This document shows, piece after piece, positions 25,026 through 33,258 of a stretch of DNA of 42,690 nt; positions within the stretch are counted from its first letter, which is position 1; each line of letters begins with the position of its first letter. Under the pieces are notes generated by a model that searched no databases, was not told the DNA's origin, and was given only the letters and a program-made list of their open reading frames with translations. This DNA is from a virus: the IMG/VR virus record IMGVR_UViG_3300042470_001401, positions 1 through 42,690 of that record; one strand, 5' to 3'. The position numbers and the translations under genes are program-made.

Positions 25026-25562
25026 TCACCGCTCCCCGCGCTTGCGCGCGATCGCTGCCTCGATGCTCTTCTCGCTCAGGCCACCGGCGCGGAGGCTTGC
25101 CGCGAGGTGCTGCTCGGACTCCGACCAGTCGGAGGCCTTCTTCGTGCTCGTCTCCGAGCGGCTCGCCTCGGCCGCGGTCGTGATCGGGCGCGCGCGCTTC
25201 GGGATCTGCTCGATGCTCGCGCGCGTCGTCTCGATGTCGCGGCGCGCCAGCGCGAGGAACTTCTCGCGCGACGCGGGCGCGACCTGGCCGCAGCGGATCG
25301 CCTCGTCGACGAGCGCGACGCATGCGCTCTCCTTGCGCTCGGCCTGCGCCTTGACCTGCTCGGCCTCGCTCTTCTCGACGGTCGCCGAGAGCTGCGCGGC
25401 CATCTCCGCCGAGGTGGCCTCCATCGCCGCGAGCTTGCTCTCGAGCTCGGCGATCTTGGCCATCGCCTCCTCGAGCGTCATCGCGGGCGCGTCGGCGGCC
25501 TGCGTCTTGGTCTCCTCGGCCTGCGCGCTGGCCTCGGCCTTCGTCTCGCTCTTCTTGCTCAT
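25026..25562 (-). CDS. Nested scaffold protein from internal start (178 aa)
   Basis: An in-frame ATG at 25562 (MSKKSETKAEASAQAEETKT) is preceded at normal spacing by AGGAG. This marks the exact border between protease and the coiled-coil part (AMAKIAELESKLAAMEATSA). Expression of the scaffold domain alone from an internal start is the known arrangement in lambda C/Nu3 and Mu I/Z. Shares the stop of the full-length gene. Confidence 0.7.
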   Translation of the reverse strand: MSKKSETKAEASAQAEETKTQAADAPAMTLEEAMAKIAELESKLAAMEATSAEMAAQLSATVEKSEAEQVKAQAERKESACVALVDEAIRCGQVAPASREKFLALARRDIETTRASIEQIPKRARPITTAAEASRSETSTKKASDWSESEQHLAASLRAGGLSEKSIEAAIARKRGER

Positions 25563-26105
25563 GTCGTTCTCCTGCGCGAGACGTGCTCGCGTCGTGAAGC
25601 GGACGCGCGCGCCCTTGTGCGCGGCGTGGATCGCCTGCATCGGCTCCTGCTTGCGGTCGCGCGGCGTGTTCGTGAGCGCGTGCGTCACGAGGAGCGCCGA
25701 ACCGGGCACGTACGCGCCGGACTCGTCGGTCTTGAAGTCGGCGTCGATCGACGAGAACGCGACGCGGCCGGCCTCGATCGCGTCGTTGACCATCGGGAGC
25801 ACCTCGGCCTCGAGGTAGAGCTTCTCCTCGAAGACCGCGGCGCGATGCGCCCAGCCGATCGCATCGAACGGCGCCGTTTCGTGGGCGACGCTGAAGAACG
25901 AGCCGCCGTCGATGGGGATCGACACGGTGTCGGTGTTCAGCCGGAGGGCGGCGTCCGCGAGGAACTGCGCGTCGACCTGCTCGACGCCCGCGCCATGCGG
26001 CACCGCGGCCGGGATCCAGCGCCTCACGCCGTCGGGCATGATCTTGGTCTTCGGCGGCACGTCCGCGACCAGCGCGTCGAGCTCCGCGATCGTCGGCGTC
26101 GTCAT
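25026..26105 (-). CDS. Mu gpI-like prohead protease with C-terminal scaffold
   Basis: 359 residues. The N-terminal ~180 resemble Mu-like protease I: IPIDGGSFFSVAHETAP, GWAHRAAVFEEKLYLEAEVL, and AGRVAFSSIDADFKTDESGA. Candidate His and Ser nucleophile residues are present, but the catalytic set cannot be proven by eye. The C-terminal half is Ala/Glu/Lys-rich coiled coil, a scaffold. The ATG overlaps the portal start region. It would cleave scaffold and capsid during head maturation. Confidence 0.8.
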   Translation of the reverse strand: MTTPTIAELDALVADVPPKTKIMPDGVRRWIPAAVPHGAGVEQVDAQFLADAALRLNTDTVSIPIDGGSFFSVAHETAPFDAIGWAHRAAVFEEKLYLEAEVLPMVNDAIEAGRVAFSSIDADFKTDESGAYVPGSALLVTHALTNTPRDRKQEPMQAIHAAHKGARVRFTTRARLAQENDMSKKSETKAEASAQAEETKTQAADAPAMTLEEAMAKIAELESKLAAMEATSAEMAAQLSATVEKSEAEQVKAQAERKESACVALVDEAIRCGQVAPASREKFLALARRDIETTRASIEQIPKRARPITTAAEASRSETSTKKASDWSESEQHLAASLRAGGLSEKSIEAAIARKRGER

Positions 26106-27370
26106 CGCGCACCGCCGATCTTGAAGTCGCGCATCAGCATCGCGCCCTCGACGCCACCGCGCGGGGCAAGCCCCTGGCGCGCGCGCACCTCGTCGACCGT
26201 CATCGCGTCCACCGCGAGCGCGTCGAGCGCGGAACGCGAAGCGGCGATCGACCATCGCAGGCGCGGAGTCGGCGGCACGATGCCGCCCCACAGGTCGGCG
26301 TTCAGCCGGAGCGCGGGCTCGACGAGGTCGCGCTCCCACGTCATCGCGAGCGCACGCTCGTCTTTCAGCACGCGTGCGTCGACCGTCGCGCCCTTGCGCG
26401 TCTCGACCGCTGCGTACGCGCCCACGCGCGTGGGCTCGGCGAGGTCGGTCATGCCGAGGAGCGCCTTCGCGATCCCGCGGTTGCACTCCGCGACGAGGTT
26501 CGCCCAAACGTTGCCATCCTTGACGGTGGTTTCCTTGAGCTCGAACACGGTGCCCTCATCGAGCACCGCGGCGTGGTCGGCCGAGAGGTCTTCGAGGAAC
26601 TGCTTCGCGCGGGCGCGCGCAGCGTCGTCTCCGCCGCGACGAACGGTCGCGATGCGAAGCGGCCACGCGAACGACTCCGCGCCCGAGATCCAGAACTGGA
26701 GCGCCCAGCTCTTGATCAAGAAGAGCCACATCACGGCGCGCAGGACGCCGCCCGCGGGGTAGCCGGGGAGCGCGCGCGGTTCGTGGACCACGAAGCGATC
26801 GGGCTCGAGTTCAAAGCCTCGCGTGTCGTAGGCCGAGCCCATGTCGACGATGCGCGGGCGCCAGTCGGGCCCGTAGCAGAAGCGCCGGAGGTGCAGCCAC
26901 TCGAGCCCGACGGGGACCAGTCCGATCGAGGTCGGCGACCAGATGACCTCGTGCACGCCGAGCCCCTTGCCGATGCCGTCGAGGCTCTCGTGCGCGTAGC
27001 GCGAGACGGGGAGCGAGCGGAGCCATGCGTCGGTGAAGGCCGCGCCGACGCCGAGGAGCGCGTCGCGCTGCGGGTCGCCCGTGGGCACGCCCTCTTCGAC
27101 GATCAGTTCCGCGCCGGAGATGACCGAGAGTCGACTCTCGTACGTCGCGAGGATGTCCGGATCGCGGCGCAGCATCCGATCGCAGAGGTCGGCCCAGTCG
27201 CGGAGCTCGCCGCGCTCGAGGCCCAGCTGGATCTGCGCGAGCTGCTCGGGCTGCACCGCCGCGTAGCGCGTCTCCATCGGGCCGCGGTCGCGCGTCGTGG
27301 GCGTGACGCTGCGTCCGCGCGTCGACTCTGCGCGTCCACCCGGAAGAGCTCTGAGCGAGGCCGAGGCCAC
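26102..27370 (-). CDS. Portal protein, DUF935 (Mu gp29-like)
   Basis: 422 residues from GTG 27370; later starts are possible and no clear ribosome site is seen. Recognisable DUF935 elements: DWADLCDRMLRRDPDILATY, KGLGVHEVIWSPTSIGLVPV, WLHLRRFCYGPD and GIAKALLGMTDLAEPTRVGA. Portals form the dodecameric DNA channel. Its stop overlaps the protease start. No separate MuF-type gene is seen after it. Confidence 0.85.
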   Translation of the reverse strand: MASASLRALPGGRAESTRGRSVTPTTRDRGPMETRYAAVQPEQLAQIQLGLERGELRDWADLCDRMLRRDPDILATYESRLSVISGAELIVEEGVPTGDPQRDALLGVGAAFTDAWLRSLPVSRYAHESLDGIGKGLGVHEVIWSPTSIGLVPVGLEWLHLRRFCYGPDWRPRIVDMGSAYDTRGFELEPDRFVVHEPRALPGYPAGGVLRAVMWLFLIKSWALQFWISGAESFAWPLRIATVRRGGDDAARARAKQFLEDLSADHAAVLDEGTVFELKETTVKDGNVWANLVAECNRGIAKALLGMTDLAEPTRVGAYAAVETRKGATVDARVLKDERALAMTWERDLVEPALRLNADLWGGIVPPTPRLRWSIAASRSALDALAVDAMTVDEVRARQGLAPRGGVEGAMLMRDFKIGGAR

Positions 27371-27396
27371 GCGCCGAAGCTAGGTTGTGTACGCGT

Positions 27397-27419
27397 GCGC
27401 GCGCCATGTGACGCGCGCG
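27397..27419 (-). terminator. GC hairpin between terminase and portal genes
   Basis: The 49-bp gap between terminase and portal holds alternating GCGCGC arms around CATGTGA, able to form a six-pair or longer hairpin. It has no T tract; it may lower expression of the downstream genes relative to terminase, or serve in mRNA stability. Confidence 0.3.
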
Positions 27420-28922
27420 TCAGGTCCACCGCTTGCGCATGCTCGAGGCAACCGGCCTCGTCTGCGCCCTCACCGCGGGCGGCGTGATCGCCTCCGCGTG
27501 CGTCTCGGCCACCGCGACCTCGTCGACGGCTGCGACGAGCGCGTCGATCAGGTCGTCCTCGCCGCCATCGAGGCCTGTGAACGCGCGCGCCTGTCGCTCG
27601 AGCGCCTCGGCGTGACGACACGATCGGAGCACGCGGATCCGGCCCGTGTTCCACAGCGCCGCCGTGGGCTGCGCGCGCTCCCACTTCTCGTCGCGCGCGA
27701 CGATGGCGTCCACGATCACCGGGTAGTCACGGTGCATCGCGAAGAGGTCGAGGATGGAGCTCTCGTCGCGGCCCGTGTACATGCGGAAGCGCGCGCCGCG
27801 GTAGGCGCGCTGCTGACGGTGGATGCGCCGGATGAACCCCGGCTCGATCTCGCCGTCGACCTCGCGGTCGGTGAGGAGCTCGCGCTCGTGCTCGATGTCG
27901 ACCACGTAGATGATGCCCGTGTCCGCGTCGCGCGAGACGATGATCGACGCCTGCGGGTCGCTGCGTCGCTTCGCTGTACGCGCGAGGTCGACGCCTCCCG
28001 CGTGCGTCGCCTCGATCGGCTCGTCGTCGGCCCACGTCGCGGGGCCGAAGAGGTTGCCGCCGCGCGGCATCGGTGAGCCCTGGTAGAGCGACGCCCAGCC
28101 GTACGGACCGAGGCGCGCTCGGATGCGCCGGAGTCGCTCCGCGGACCACAGCCACGGCGCGAGCGCGCGATCCTCGGCGTCGAGCGCGGGGAGGTTGATC
28201 TTCGCGAACGGCTGCGGGCCGTCGTCCTCGTCGCCACGCGGGCGCGTCATCACGCCGATCAGGTCGGCCTCGTGCCATCGCGTGTGCACGATGACGTGCG
28301 AGGTGCCTCGAGGGAGCTGGCGCGTGTAGATGTCGTCGCGGTACGCGGTGACCACGCCCTCGCGCGTCGTCGCGCTCTCCGCGTCCTTACGCGAGCGGTG
28401 CGGGTCGTCGACGACGATTACGTGGTAGCCGTCGCCGACAGGCGGGCCCGTGATGCCGCACGCGCGCACGCGCCCACCGCTCGCCGTGGTCCACTCGCTC
28501 GCCGTTTGCACCTCGCCGAGTGGAAGGCCGATACGGCGCGCGAGGGCGCGCATGGCTCGCGTCTGCTTCACCGCGAGCTTGGCGCCGGCCGAGCAGTAGA
28601 GCACCTGCAGGTCCGGAAGCTGCGCCAGCAGCCACACGATCCAGTGCACGATCGTGGTCGTCTTGCCGTGGCGCGGAGGGACCGAGACGGTGATCTCGAT
28701 CGTCTCGCCGCGGAGCACGCGCTCGAGCTCGCGCACGAGCGGCTCAAGGTGCACGGGCGCGGCGAGGTGTGGGCTAGCCTTCGGAATCCACCGCATCAGC
28801 GGCGGGAGCCGCCGCGCGACGGCCTCGGGCCGCGCTGCGCGCGCTCTTCGGTCGCGAGCTCTTCGCGCGGCGTTTTGCTGGCGCGCGATCTCCTCGATCT
28901 CCCGTAGGCCCGTCAGGCTCAC
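27420..28922 (-). CDS. terL: Terminase large subunit
   Basis: 500 residues. Walker A PPRHGKTT (82-89), Walker B VIVVDDPH (168-175), then HVIVHTRWHEADLIGVM (motif III zone), and in the C-terminal nuclease half GGVDLARTAKRRSDPQ with later GGEDDLIDALVAAVDE, the acidic residues of the RNase H-like nuclease. The family is Mu-like/P2-type TerL. The first ~42 residues overlap the preceding gene by 149 bp; an ATG at residue 43 (MRWIPKASPHLAAPVHLE) would reduce the overlap to 23 bp. Confidence 0.9.
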   Translation of the reverse strand: MSLTGLREIEEIARQQNAARRARDRRARAARPEAVARRLPPLMRWIPKASPHLAAPVHLEPLVRELERVLRGETIEITVSVPPRHGKTTTIVHWIVWLLAQLPDLQVLYCSAGAKLAVKQTRAMRALARRIGLPLGEVQTASEWTTASGGRVRACGITGPPVGDGYHVIVVDDPHRSRKDAESATTREGVVTAYRDDIYTRQLPRGTSHVIVHTRWHEADLIGVMTRPRGDEDDGPQPFAKINLPALDAEDRALAPWLWSAERLRRIRARLGPYGWASLYQGSPMPRGGNLFGPATWADDEPIEATHAGGVDLARTAKRRSDPQASIIVSRDADTGIIYVVDIEHERELLTDREVDGEIEPGFIRRIHRQQRAYRGARFRMYTGRDESSILDLFAMHRDYPVIVDAIVARDEKWERAQPTAALWNTGRIRVLRSCRHAEALERQARAFTGLDGGEDDLIDALVAAVDEVAVAETHAEAITPPAVRAQTRPVASSMRKRWT

Positions 28923-29100
28923 CGTCAGGCTCCGCGACGACCGCCCGGTGCGTCGTCACGCGCTGGCCCACCGCGGAGATGACCGCGACGAGCTGCTCCG
29001 GCGTCATCTCGGCCATCTTGCGCGTGAGCTCCTCCGCCGCTGCATCGAGCAGCGCCTCGGCTCGCTCGAGCCACAGCCGACTCATCTTCCGACCTGACAC
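28774..29100 (-). CDS. Possible small terminase or gp27-like protein, 108 aa
   Basis: GTG 29100 or ATG 29085. The N-terminal half is helical (LWLERAEALLDAAAEELTRK and MTPEQLVAVISAVGQRVT), the C-terminal half is a basic Lys/Arg/Ala tail. Place just before terL suggests a small terminase or DUF3486-like helper, but no HTH is visible. It overlaps terL by up to 149 bp and the previous regulator by up to 176 bp, all in different frames. Confidence 0.5.
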   Translation of the reverse strand: MSGRKMSRLWLERAEALLDAAAEELTRKMAEMTPEQLVAVISAVGQRVTTHRAVVAEPDGEPDGPTGDRGDRAPAKRRAKSSRPKSARSAARGRRAAAPAADAVDSEG

Positions 29101-29386
29101 GCTGCACCTCCTCCACCTGGCCCAGCACGAGCACCTCGAGCGAGATGCCTGTGATGCGAGACACGCGCACGGCCGGCCCGCCCGTCAGCGCGTGGCCTTG
29201 CGTCGCGCGGAGGATCGTCCTCCACGAGCACCCGACCTGCCGCGCGAGGTCGGCCTGCGTGACCCCGTGCGCCTTCAGCCACGTCATGAGCTCGGTGGGC
29301 CTGCGGCGCACGCTGCACCCGCGGCAGACCGCGAGGCGCCCAGGACGGCCGCAGTACACGCACCGGATGCCGCTCAGCGACGGCAC
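28925..29386 (-). CDS. Zinc-ribbon plus helix-turn-helix regulator
   Basis: 153 residues from GTG 29386 with AGGAG at good spacing. Residues 9-24 (CVYCGRPGRLAVCRGC) make a CxxC...CxxC zinc site. VTQADLARQVGCSWRTILRA (about 42-61) is a helix-turn-helix of XRE type, followed by ALTGGPAVRVSRITGISLEV. The final ~50 residues are low-complexity and overlap the next gene in another frame, so the true end may be questioned. Candidate late-gene or packaging regulator; a perfect short palindrome lies just upstream. Confidence 0.65.
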   Translation of the reverse strand: MPSLSGIRCVYCGRPGRLAVCRGCSVRRRPTELMTWLKAHGVTQADLARQVGCSWRTILRATQGHALTGGPAVRVSRITGISLEVLVLGQVEEVQRVRSEDESAVARASRGAARCSGGGAHAQDGRDDAGAARRGHLRGGPARDDAPGGRRGA

Positions 29387-29396
29387 GGGACGCTCC

Positions 29397-29410
29397 TGAC
29401 ATCGGTGTCA
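29397..29410. promoter_or_regulatory. Palindrome TGACA-N4-TGTCA before the zinc-HTH gene
   Basis: TGACATCGGTGTCA is an inverted repeat with a four-base spacer located within the leader of the zinc-HTH gene, partly overlapping its ribosome site. Its location suggests autoregulation by the encoded protein. The other ~60 bp of this gap (29411-29474) are G/C runs with no clear promoter. Confidence 0.4.
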
Positions 29411-29474
29411 TGGTGCAACGGATTGGGTGGCGAGGGGGTTGCCGCACCCAGGTACCCCCCCTCTGCATGAATCT

Positions 29475-29768
29475 CTACTCGAAGGGCACGAGACAGGCCT
29501 CGACGTCGCCCATCCGCTGACACAGCGCCTGCGGGCCGCCTGGGCCGTCGTAGCAGCGCACACGGTCGCTCGTCGTGCCGTCGGGGCGCATGCACCCTGG
29601 CCGGCCCCTCTCGCACGTCGGCGTCGCTCCGCATCGAGGTCGTTCGCCCGTCGCGACCCACCACCCCGGCGCATCGCTGCCCCAGCCAGCCACGTCTGCG
29701 GGCGCGCTTGTCTGCCCGCATCCCGCGAGCACGAGACACGCCAACACCGCCCATCGCGTCGTCTGCAT
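29475..29768 (-). CDS. Lipoprotein, 97 aa
   Basis: Classic lipoprotein signal: MQTTRWAVLACLVLAGC with lipobox LAGC (Cys17). The mature part is Cys-rich (C46, C52, C59 and others) and Trp/Gly-rich, with PTCERGRPGCMRPDGTTSD. It may be an outer-membrane superinfection-exclusion or spanin-like protein; it lies away from the lysis genes, so exclusion is somewhat more likely (inference). Confidence 0.7.
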   Translation of the reverse strand: MQTTRWAVLACLVLAGCGQTSAPADVAGWGSDAPGWWVATGERPRCGATPTCERGRPGCMRPDGTTSDRVRCYDGPGGPQALCQRMGDVEACLVPFE

Positions 29769-29789
29769 GCGCGAGGTGTAGCATCGCCA

Positions 29790-30590
29790 TCACCACGCCA
29801 CCTCCGCGCTCTCCTGGGCGCTCGGTGCGCCCTCGACCTCGCAGGACACCAGGCGCCCCCCCACGAGGCGCAGGAGGCGCCCCAGCGCGATGCGTGGCTC
29901 CTGGGGCGCGCCCGTGCGCCGGGCGGCCCTCCACGCGTCCTCCACGCCCGCCGCCCCACCGAACGCCTCCCGCTCGTCGAGACGCCACCCACGCGCCCGC
30001 AGGCGCGCGCACCAGCCTCGCCAGTCCTCGGGTCGTGCTCGGTCCTCCTGCACGGCATAGGCGGCCAACTCGAAGCCCAGGGGCGCCCACACGGGGCGCC
30101 CAGCCCTGCGCTCGAGCTCGACGCGCGTGCGCGACGTCGAGACCAGCACCTCGCCCACGCCGCGCACGTCGAGCGTGAGCGTGCACGGGACGGGCAGGTC
30201 GGCGAGGTAGCGCACCTCGAGCGAGAGAATCTCGCTGTTTTCCTCGGTGGAACGGGGTGGAACGGGTTCCGTCGCTTCCACCCGTTCCACCTCATTCCCT
30301 TGTCCCACAAGGGTTTTCGCATCGGTGGAACAGGTGGAACAGCTGGAACGGGTATCCACTGCATCACTAATGCGCGCGGGCGCGCACACGACCCCATCAC
30401 CCTCGCTCACGCGCGCGTGTAGGAATGTCTCCGCTGGCCGTTCCACCTGTTCCATCGACGGAACGACGGTGGTTTTCGTCAGTCTCTTCGGACGCTTAGA
30501 GGTGGAACGGGTAGACGCGGGCGCACCCGTTCCAGCCCGTTCCACCTGTTCCACCTCGAAGCCGAAGATCGACTGCTGCGCGCTACCCAT
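29790..30590 (-). CDS. Protein of 266 aa with repeat-derived N-terminal half
   Basis: ATG 30590 or GTG 30596, overlapping the primase-helicase stop. The first ~125 residues are unstructured and carry VEQVER-like repeats produced by the 9-bp DNA repeats (EVEQVERAGTGAP, MEQVERPAE, NEVERVEATEPVPPRST). The C-terminal ~140 residues look folded: SLEVRYLADLPVPCTLTLDV, then RVELERRAGRPVWAPLGFEL and a helical end. It could be a replication initiator-associated protein. The coding part may simply tolerate the iteron-like DNA. Confidence 0.6.
   Translation of the reverse strand: MGSAQQSIFGFEVEQVERAGTGAPASTRSTSKRPKRLTKTTVVPSMEQVERPAETFLHARVSEGDGVVCAPARISDAVDTRSSCSTCSTDAKTLVGQGNEVERVEATEPVPPRSTEENSEILSLEVRYLADLPVPCTLTLDVRGVGEVLVSTSRTRVELERRAGRPVWAPLGFELAAYAVQEDRARPEDWRGWCARLRARGWRLDEREAFGGAAGVEDAWRAARRTGAPQEPRIALGRLLRLVGGRLVSCEVEGAPSAQESAEVAW
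30248..30553. repeat. Iteron-like cluster of TGGAAC/GTTCCA, candidate origin
   Basis: Twelve copies of TGGAAC or its complement occur in 306 bp: forward at 30248, 30258, 30326, 30335, 30344, 30503; reverse at 30284, 30440, 30449, 30529, 30539, 30548. Neighbouring copies are 9-10 bp apart, mostly as GGTGGAACRGG. Two units have the same design, TGGAACGGG, 14 bp, CCCGTTCCA (30258-30289 and 30503-30534). The stretch is less GC-rich than its surroundings and adjoins the primase-helicase gene. This is the layout of an iteron origin or of a multi-site operator. Confidence 0.6.
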
Positions 30591-33258
30591 CGCCACCCCA
30601 GTCGGTGTTGGGTTCCTCGAGGCCGGCGTGCTCGCCGCCGAGCGCCATCACGCGGACCTTCTTGCCGTCGATGCGCGCGGTCGTGGTGCACAGGCCCTCG
30701 TCGCACCGCAAGAGGCCCGCTGCCCGCCATTCGCGCGTGACGATGTTCGCGTCCATCCCTCGCTCACCGAGGTAGCCCCGCAGCGCGCCGGGCACGAGCA
30801 AGACCTCGTTGTCGTGATCGTCGACGTATCCGCAGACATCGCTCTGCGGCCCGTCGCGCTTGGGCACGCGCTGCCCCGACGAGCTCGTCACGAGGCGCGG
30901 GAAGCTGCGCGGGGAGCGCGCGAGCCACTCGCGCACCGTGTCGAGCGCACGCGCGGCCGCCGTCTGCACGACGACACCCGCGTCGCCAGGCGTCTCGAAG
31001 AGGGCCCTCATCGTGGCCCCGTTCTCTCGACCGATGCCGAGCACCGAGTGAGCGATGGCCTCCACGTGCTCGAGCAACGCGAAGAAGCCCGCCTGTCGAG
31101 CCCGCAGCGGCTCGCGCGCTCGTTCCTGTAGCGCCTTGGTGCGTGCCCTGAGCGCCGCCCGGTGTGCGACCCACTCCTCGTCGGTGGTCTCGAGCAGCGC
31201 GCCGAGCCACTCGATGCCCACCTGTCCGTGGTGCTCCTCGCACGCGCGCCGCAGCCCGTCGACACCCGGCGCATCGAGCCTGCCGAACCCGCTCACGAGG
31301 AATTGCAGGACGCGCACCTGCGCGCCTGTTGCTGCCTCCTGCTCGGCCAGCATGCGCTCGCCCGTCGAGAGCACGACGGTGCGCCACGAGTGCCCCTCGC
31401 GAAGCCCGCCCTCCTTCGCGCCGCGGACACGCCCCACGCCGTTGATGAGCATGTAGACCGCGCGCTCCCGTTCCTTCGGCTCCACGACGCCCGCTTCGTC
31501 GATGCAGAGCGGGAGGTCGCAGAGCAGCGACGCGCGCACCTCGTGGCCCACTGAGGTCGCGTTCCACGAGGTGACCCACTCCTCATCCTGCGGAGCTCCG
31601 TAGACGCTCGCGGCGACCTTGAGCATCGAGGACTTGCCCCTCGAGCTGTCGCCCGCGAGGTGCACTGCGAAGAGCGGGGCCGCGAGCGGACGCAGGAGAG
31701 GCGCAGCGAGGGCAGCGCAGATGGCGGCCGCGCAGATGGGCGAGGCATCCCACGCTCGCCGCAGCGCCTCGAGGTGCCCCTCGTAGCTCCCCGCGACATG
31801 GAGCCCTCGCCACAGGCGCGCGCGGTCAGCTCCCCGCTCGACGACGACCCTCGGGTCCGCGCCTTCGCGTGCAAGCACCTCGCCGCCGAGCGCGAACACC
31901 ACGTGCTCGTCGACACGGTGCCACCCACATCGCCCGAGCGATGTGGCGCGTGGCATGCGGCGCTCGTTCACCGCCTCGAAGTCACGCAGCCACCGCACGA
32001 CGTCGCTGGCCGTGTTGCTGTCGACGGGGCCGCCCACGGGCGCGAGCTCGGCGACGAGCATGCGTGAGTCGGCGATGGCCCGCCTCTCGACCTGCACCGT
32101 GCGCCACCCGCCCGCGCGGCGGAACACGAGCTCGGCCTTCTCGTGGCCGGTGTAGAGGTCGGTCACGAAGCGCGCGATGAAGATGGGCGCGCGCTCGACG
32201 ACCTCGGCCTTACCCTCGTCGGTCCACCTCGTGAGCTCGCCTGCGCGACCGAGGTCGTAGCCCGAGGGCATGCGGAGCGCTTCGTCGACGGGCAGGCCGG
32301 CGAGCGCGCGGAAGCTCGTGAGCAGCGTGAAGCGGTCCCCGCCCAGCTGGCCGGTCACCGAGGCCGCAGTCTCGAAGAGCGCGCGCGTGGGCGCCTCGCC
32401 GGCGCGCACAAAGTAGTCGTCGATGCCCAACTTCGCCCCGCCATCGCCTTCGGGAATCTCGACGAAGCGAACGTCGGATGCGCCTTCGGACCGGAGCATC
32501 GCCGCGAGCACGTCCGCCGACCGCATCACCTGGTCGTTGCTCTTGGCGTCCGAGTCGAACGCGATGAAGCACGTGCGCCCGTTCACGACGACGTGCTTGC
32601 GGATGAGCTCGTGCAGGCGGTAGCTGCCCTCGTCGTGGCGGTGCTGCGCGTCGTGGAAACACGAGACGCCGGTGCCACCCACGGCGGCGAAGCCCAGCTG
32701 ATCGAGCAGCGCCGCCTTCTTCTCGCCCTCGGTGAACACCAGCGGGCGCGCGACGTCGGCGAGCCACCCGCCAGCGATTGCCCGCGCCGGGAAGTAGGGA
32801 GCGATCGGCGTGTCCTTGGGCTGCTCGTACTTGACGACCTTGCCTGTCTTCTCGTTCGCGCGCGGCTGGTCGGGGCGCACGCGCGCGAAGAAGGGCTCGC
32901 TCTGGCCCGGTAGCGAAAAGGGGATGACGAGAACATCGCCGCGCCCGCGCGGCCAGCTGCGCCAATGCAGGATGCCGGCGATCGAACCAGGATCGCGCTC
33001 CGTGTAGAAGCCGCCGATGGCGATGCTCTCGTCCGTGAGCCCCGACGCGGCAAGGTGGAGGCGATGCGCCTCGCTCAGCGAGCGCTTGCGCGCCGGCAGC
33101 GCGATGAGCTGCCCTTGCCGCGATGTCGTCGAGCTCGTGGTGTCGTTCATCGCCATCGGCGCCGAGAGGTGCCCGCCGCCCGAGGTTTGCGTGCGGCGAG
33201 CTGGGTTGTTTTGGGGGTTGTCGTCTTGCGGGACATCACTCCCACTCGAGCGCACCAT
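30583..33258 (-). CDS. Primase-helicase: DUF3854 TOPRIM-like plus DUF927 ATPase, 891 aa
   Basis: The N-terminal part has TOPRIM-type motifs: VFTEGEKKAALL (Glu177), CFIAFDSDAKSN (Asp235, Asp237) and LGIDDYF (278-283), as in DUF3854 primase-associated domains. The C-terminal part is a DUF927-like ATPase: Walker A GDSSRGKSS (536-544), Walker B LPLCIDEAG (582-590). It would load and drive the phage fork. The start is unclear: ATG 33258 adds ~34 residues of no visible fold; ATGs at 33156 and 33150 are alternatives; no strong ribosome site. No phage DNA polymerase is seen, so host polymerase is probably used. Confidence 0.82.
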   Translation of the reverse strand: MVRSSGSDVPQDDNPQNNPARRTQTSGGGHLSAPMAMNDTTSSTTSRQGQLIALPARKRSLSEAHRLHLAASGLTDESIAIGGFYTERDPGSIAGILHWRSWPRGRGDVLVIPFSLPGQSEPFFARVRPDQPRANEKTGKVVKYEQPKDTPIAPYFPARAIAGGWLADVARPLVFTEGEKKAALLDQLGFAAVGGTGVSCFHDAQHRHDEGSYRLHELIRKHVVVNGRTCFIAFDSDAKSNDQVMRSADVLAAMLRSEGASDVRFVEIPEGDGGAKLGIDDYFVRAGEAPTRALFETAASVTGQLGGDRFTLLTSFRALAGLPVDEALRMPSGYDLGRAGELTRWTDEGKAEVVERAPIFIARFVTDLYTGHEKAELVFRRAGGWRTVQVERRAIADSRMLVAELAPVGGPVDSNTASDVVRWLRDFEAVNERRMPRATSLGRCGWHRVDEHVVFALGGEVLAREGADPRVVVERGADRARLWRGLHVAGSYEGHLEALRRAWDASPICAAAICAALAAPLLRPLAAPLFAVHLAGDSSRGKSSMLKVAASVYGAPQDEEWVTSWNATSVGHEVRASLLCDLPLCIDEAGVVEPKERERAVYMLINGVGRVRGAKEGGLREGHSWRTVVLSTGERMLAEQEAATGAQVRVLQFLVSGFGRLDAPGVDGLRRACEEHHGQVGIEWLGALLETTDEEWVAHRAALRARTKALQERAREPLRARQAGFFALLEHVEAIAHSVLGIGRENGATMRALFETPGDAGVVVQTAAARALDTVREWLARSPRSFPRLVTSSSGQRVPKRDGPQSDVCGYVDDHDNEVLLVPGALRGYLGERGMDANIVTREWRAAGLLRCDEGLCTTTARIDGKKVRVMALGGEHAGLEEPNTDWGGDG

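Noticed and set aside
30248-30553. CRISPR array or transposon ends as an explanation for the TGGAAC repeats
   Set aside because: Units are 9-10 bp with both orientations and no unique spacers of constant length; no transposase is nearby.
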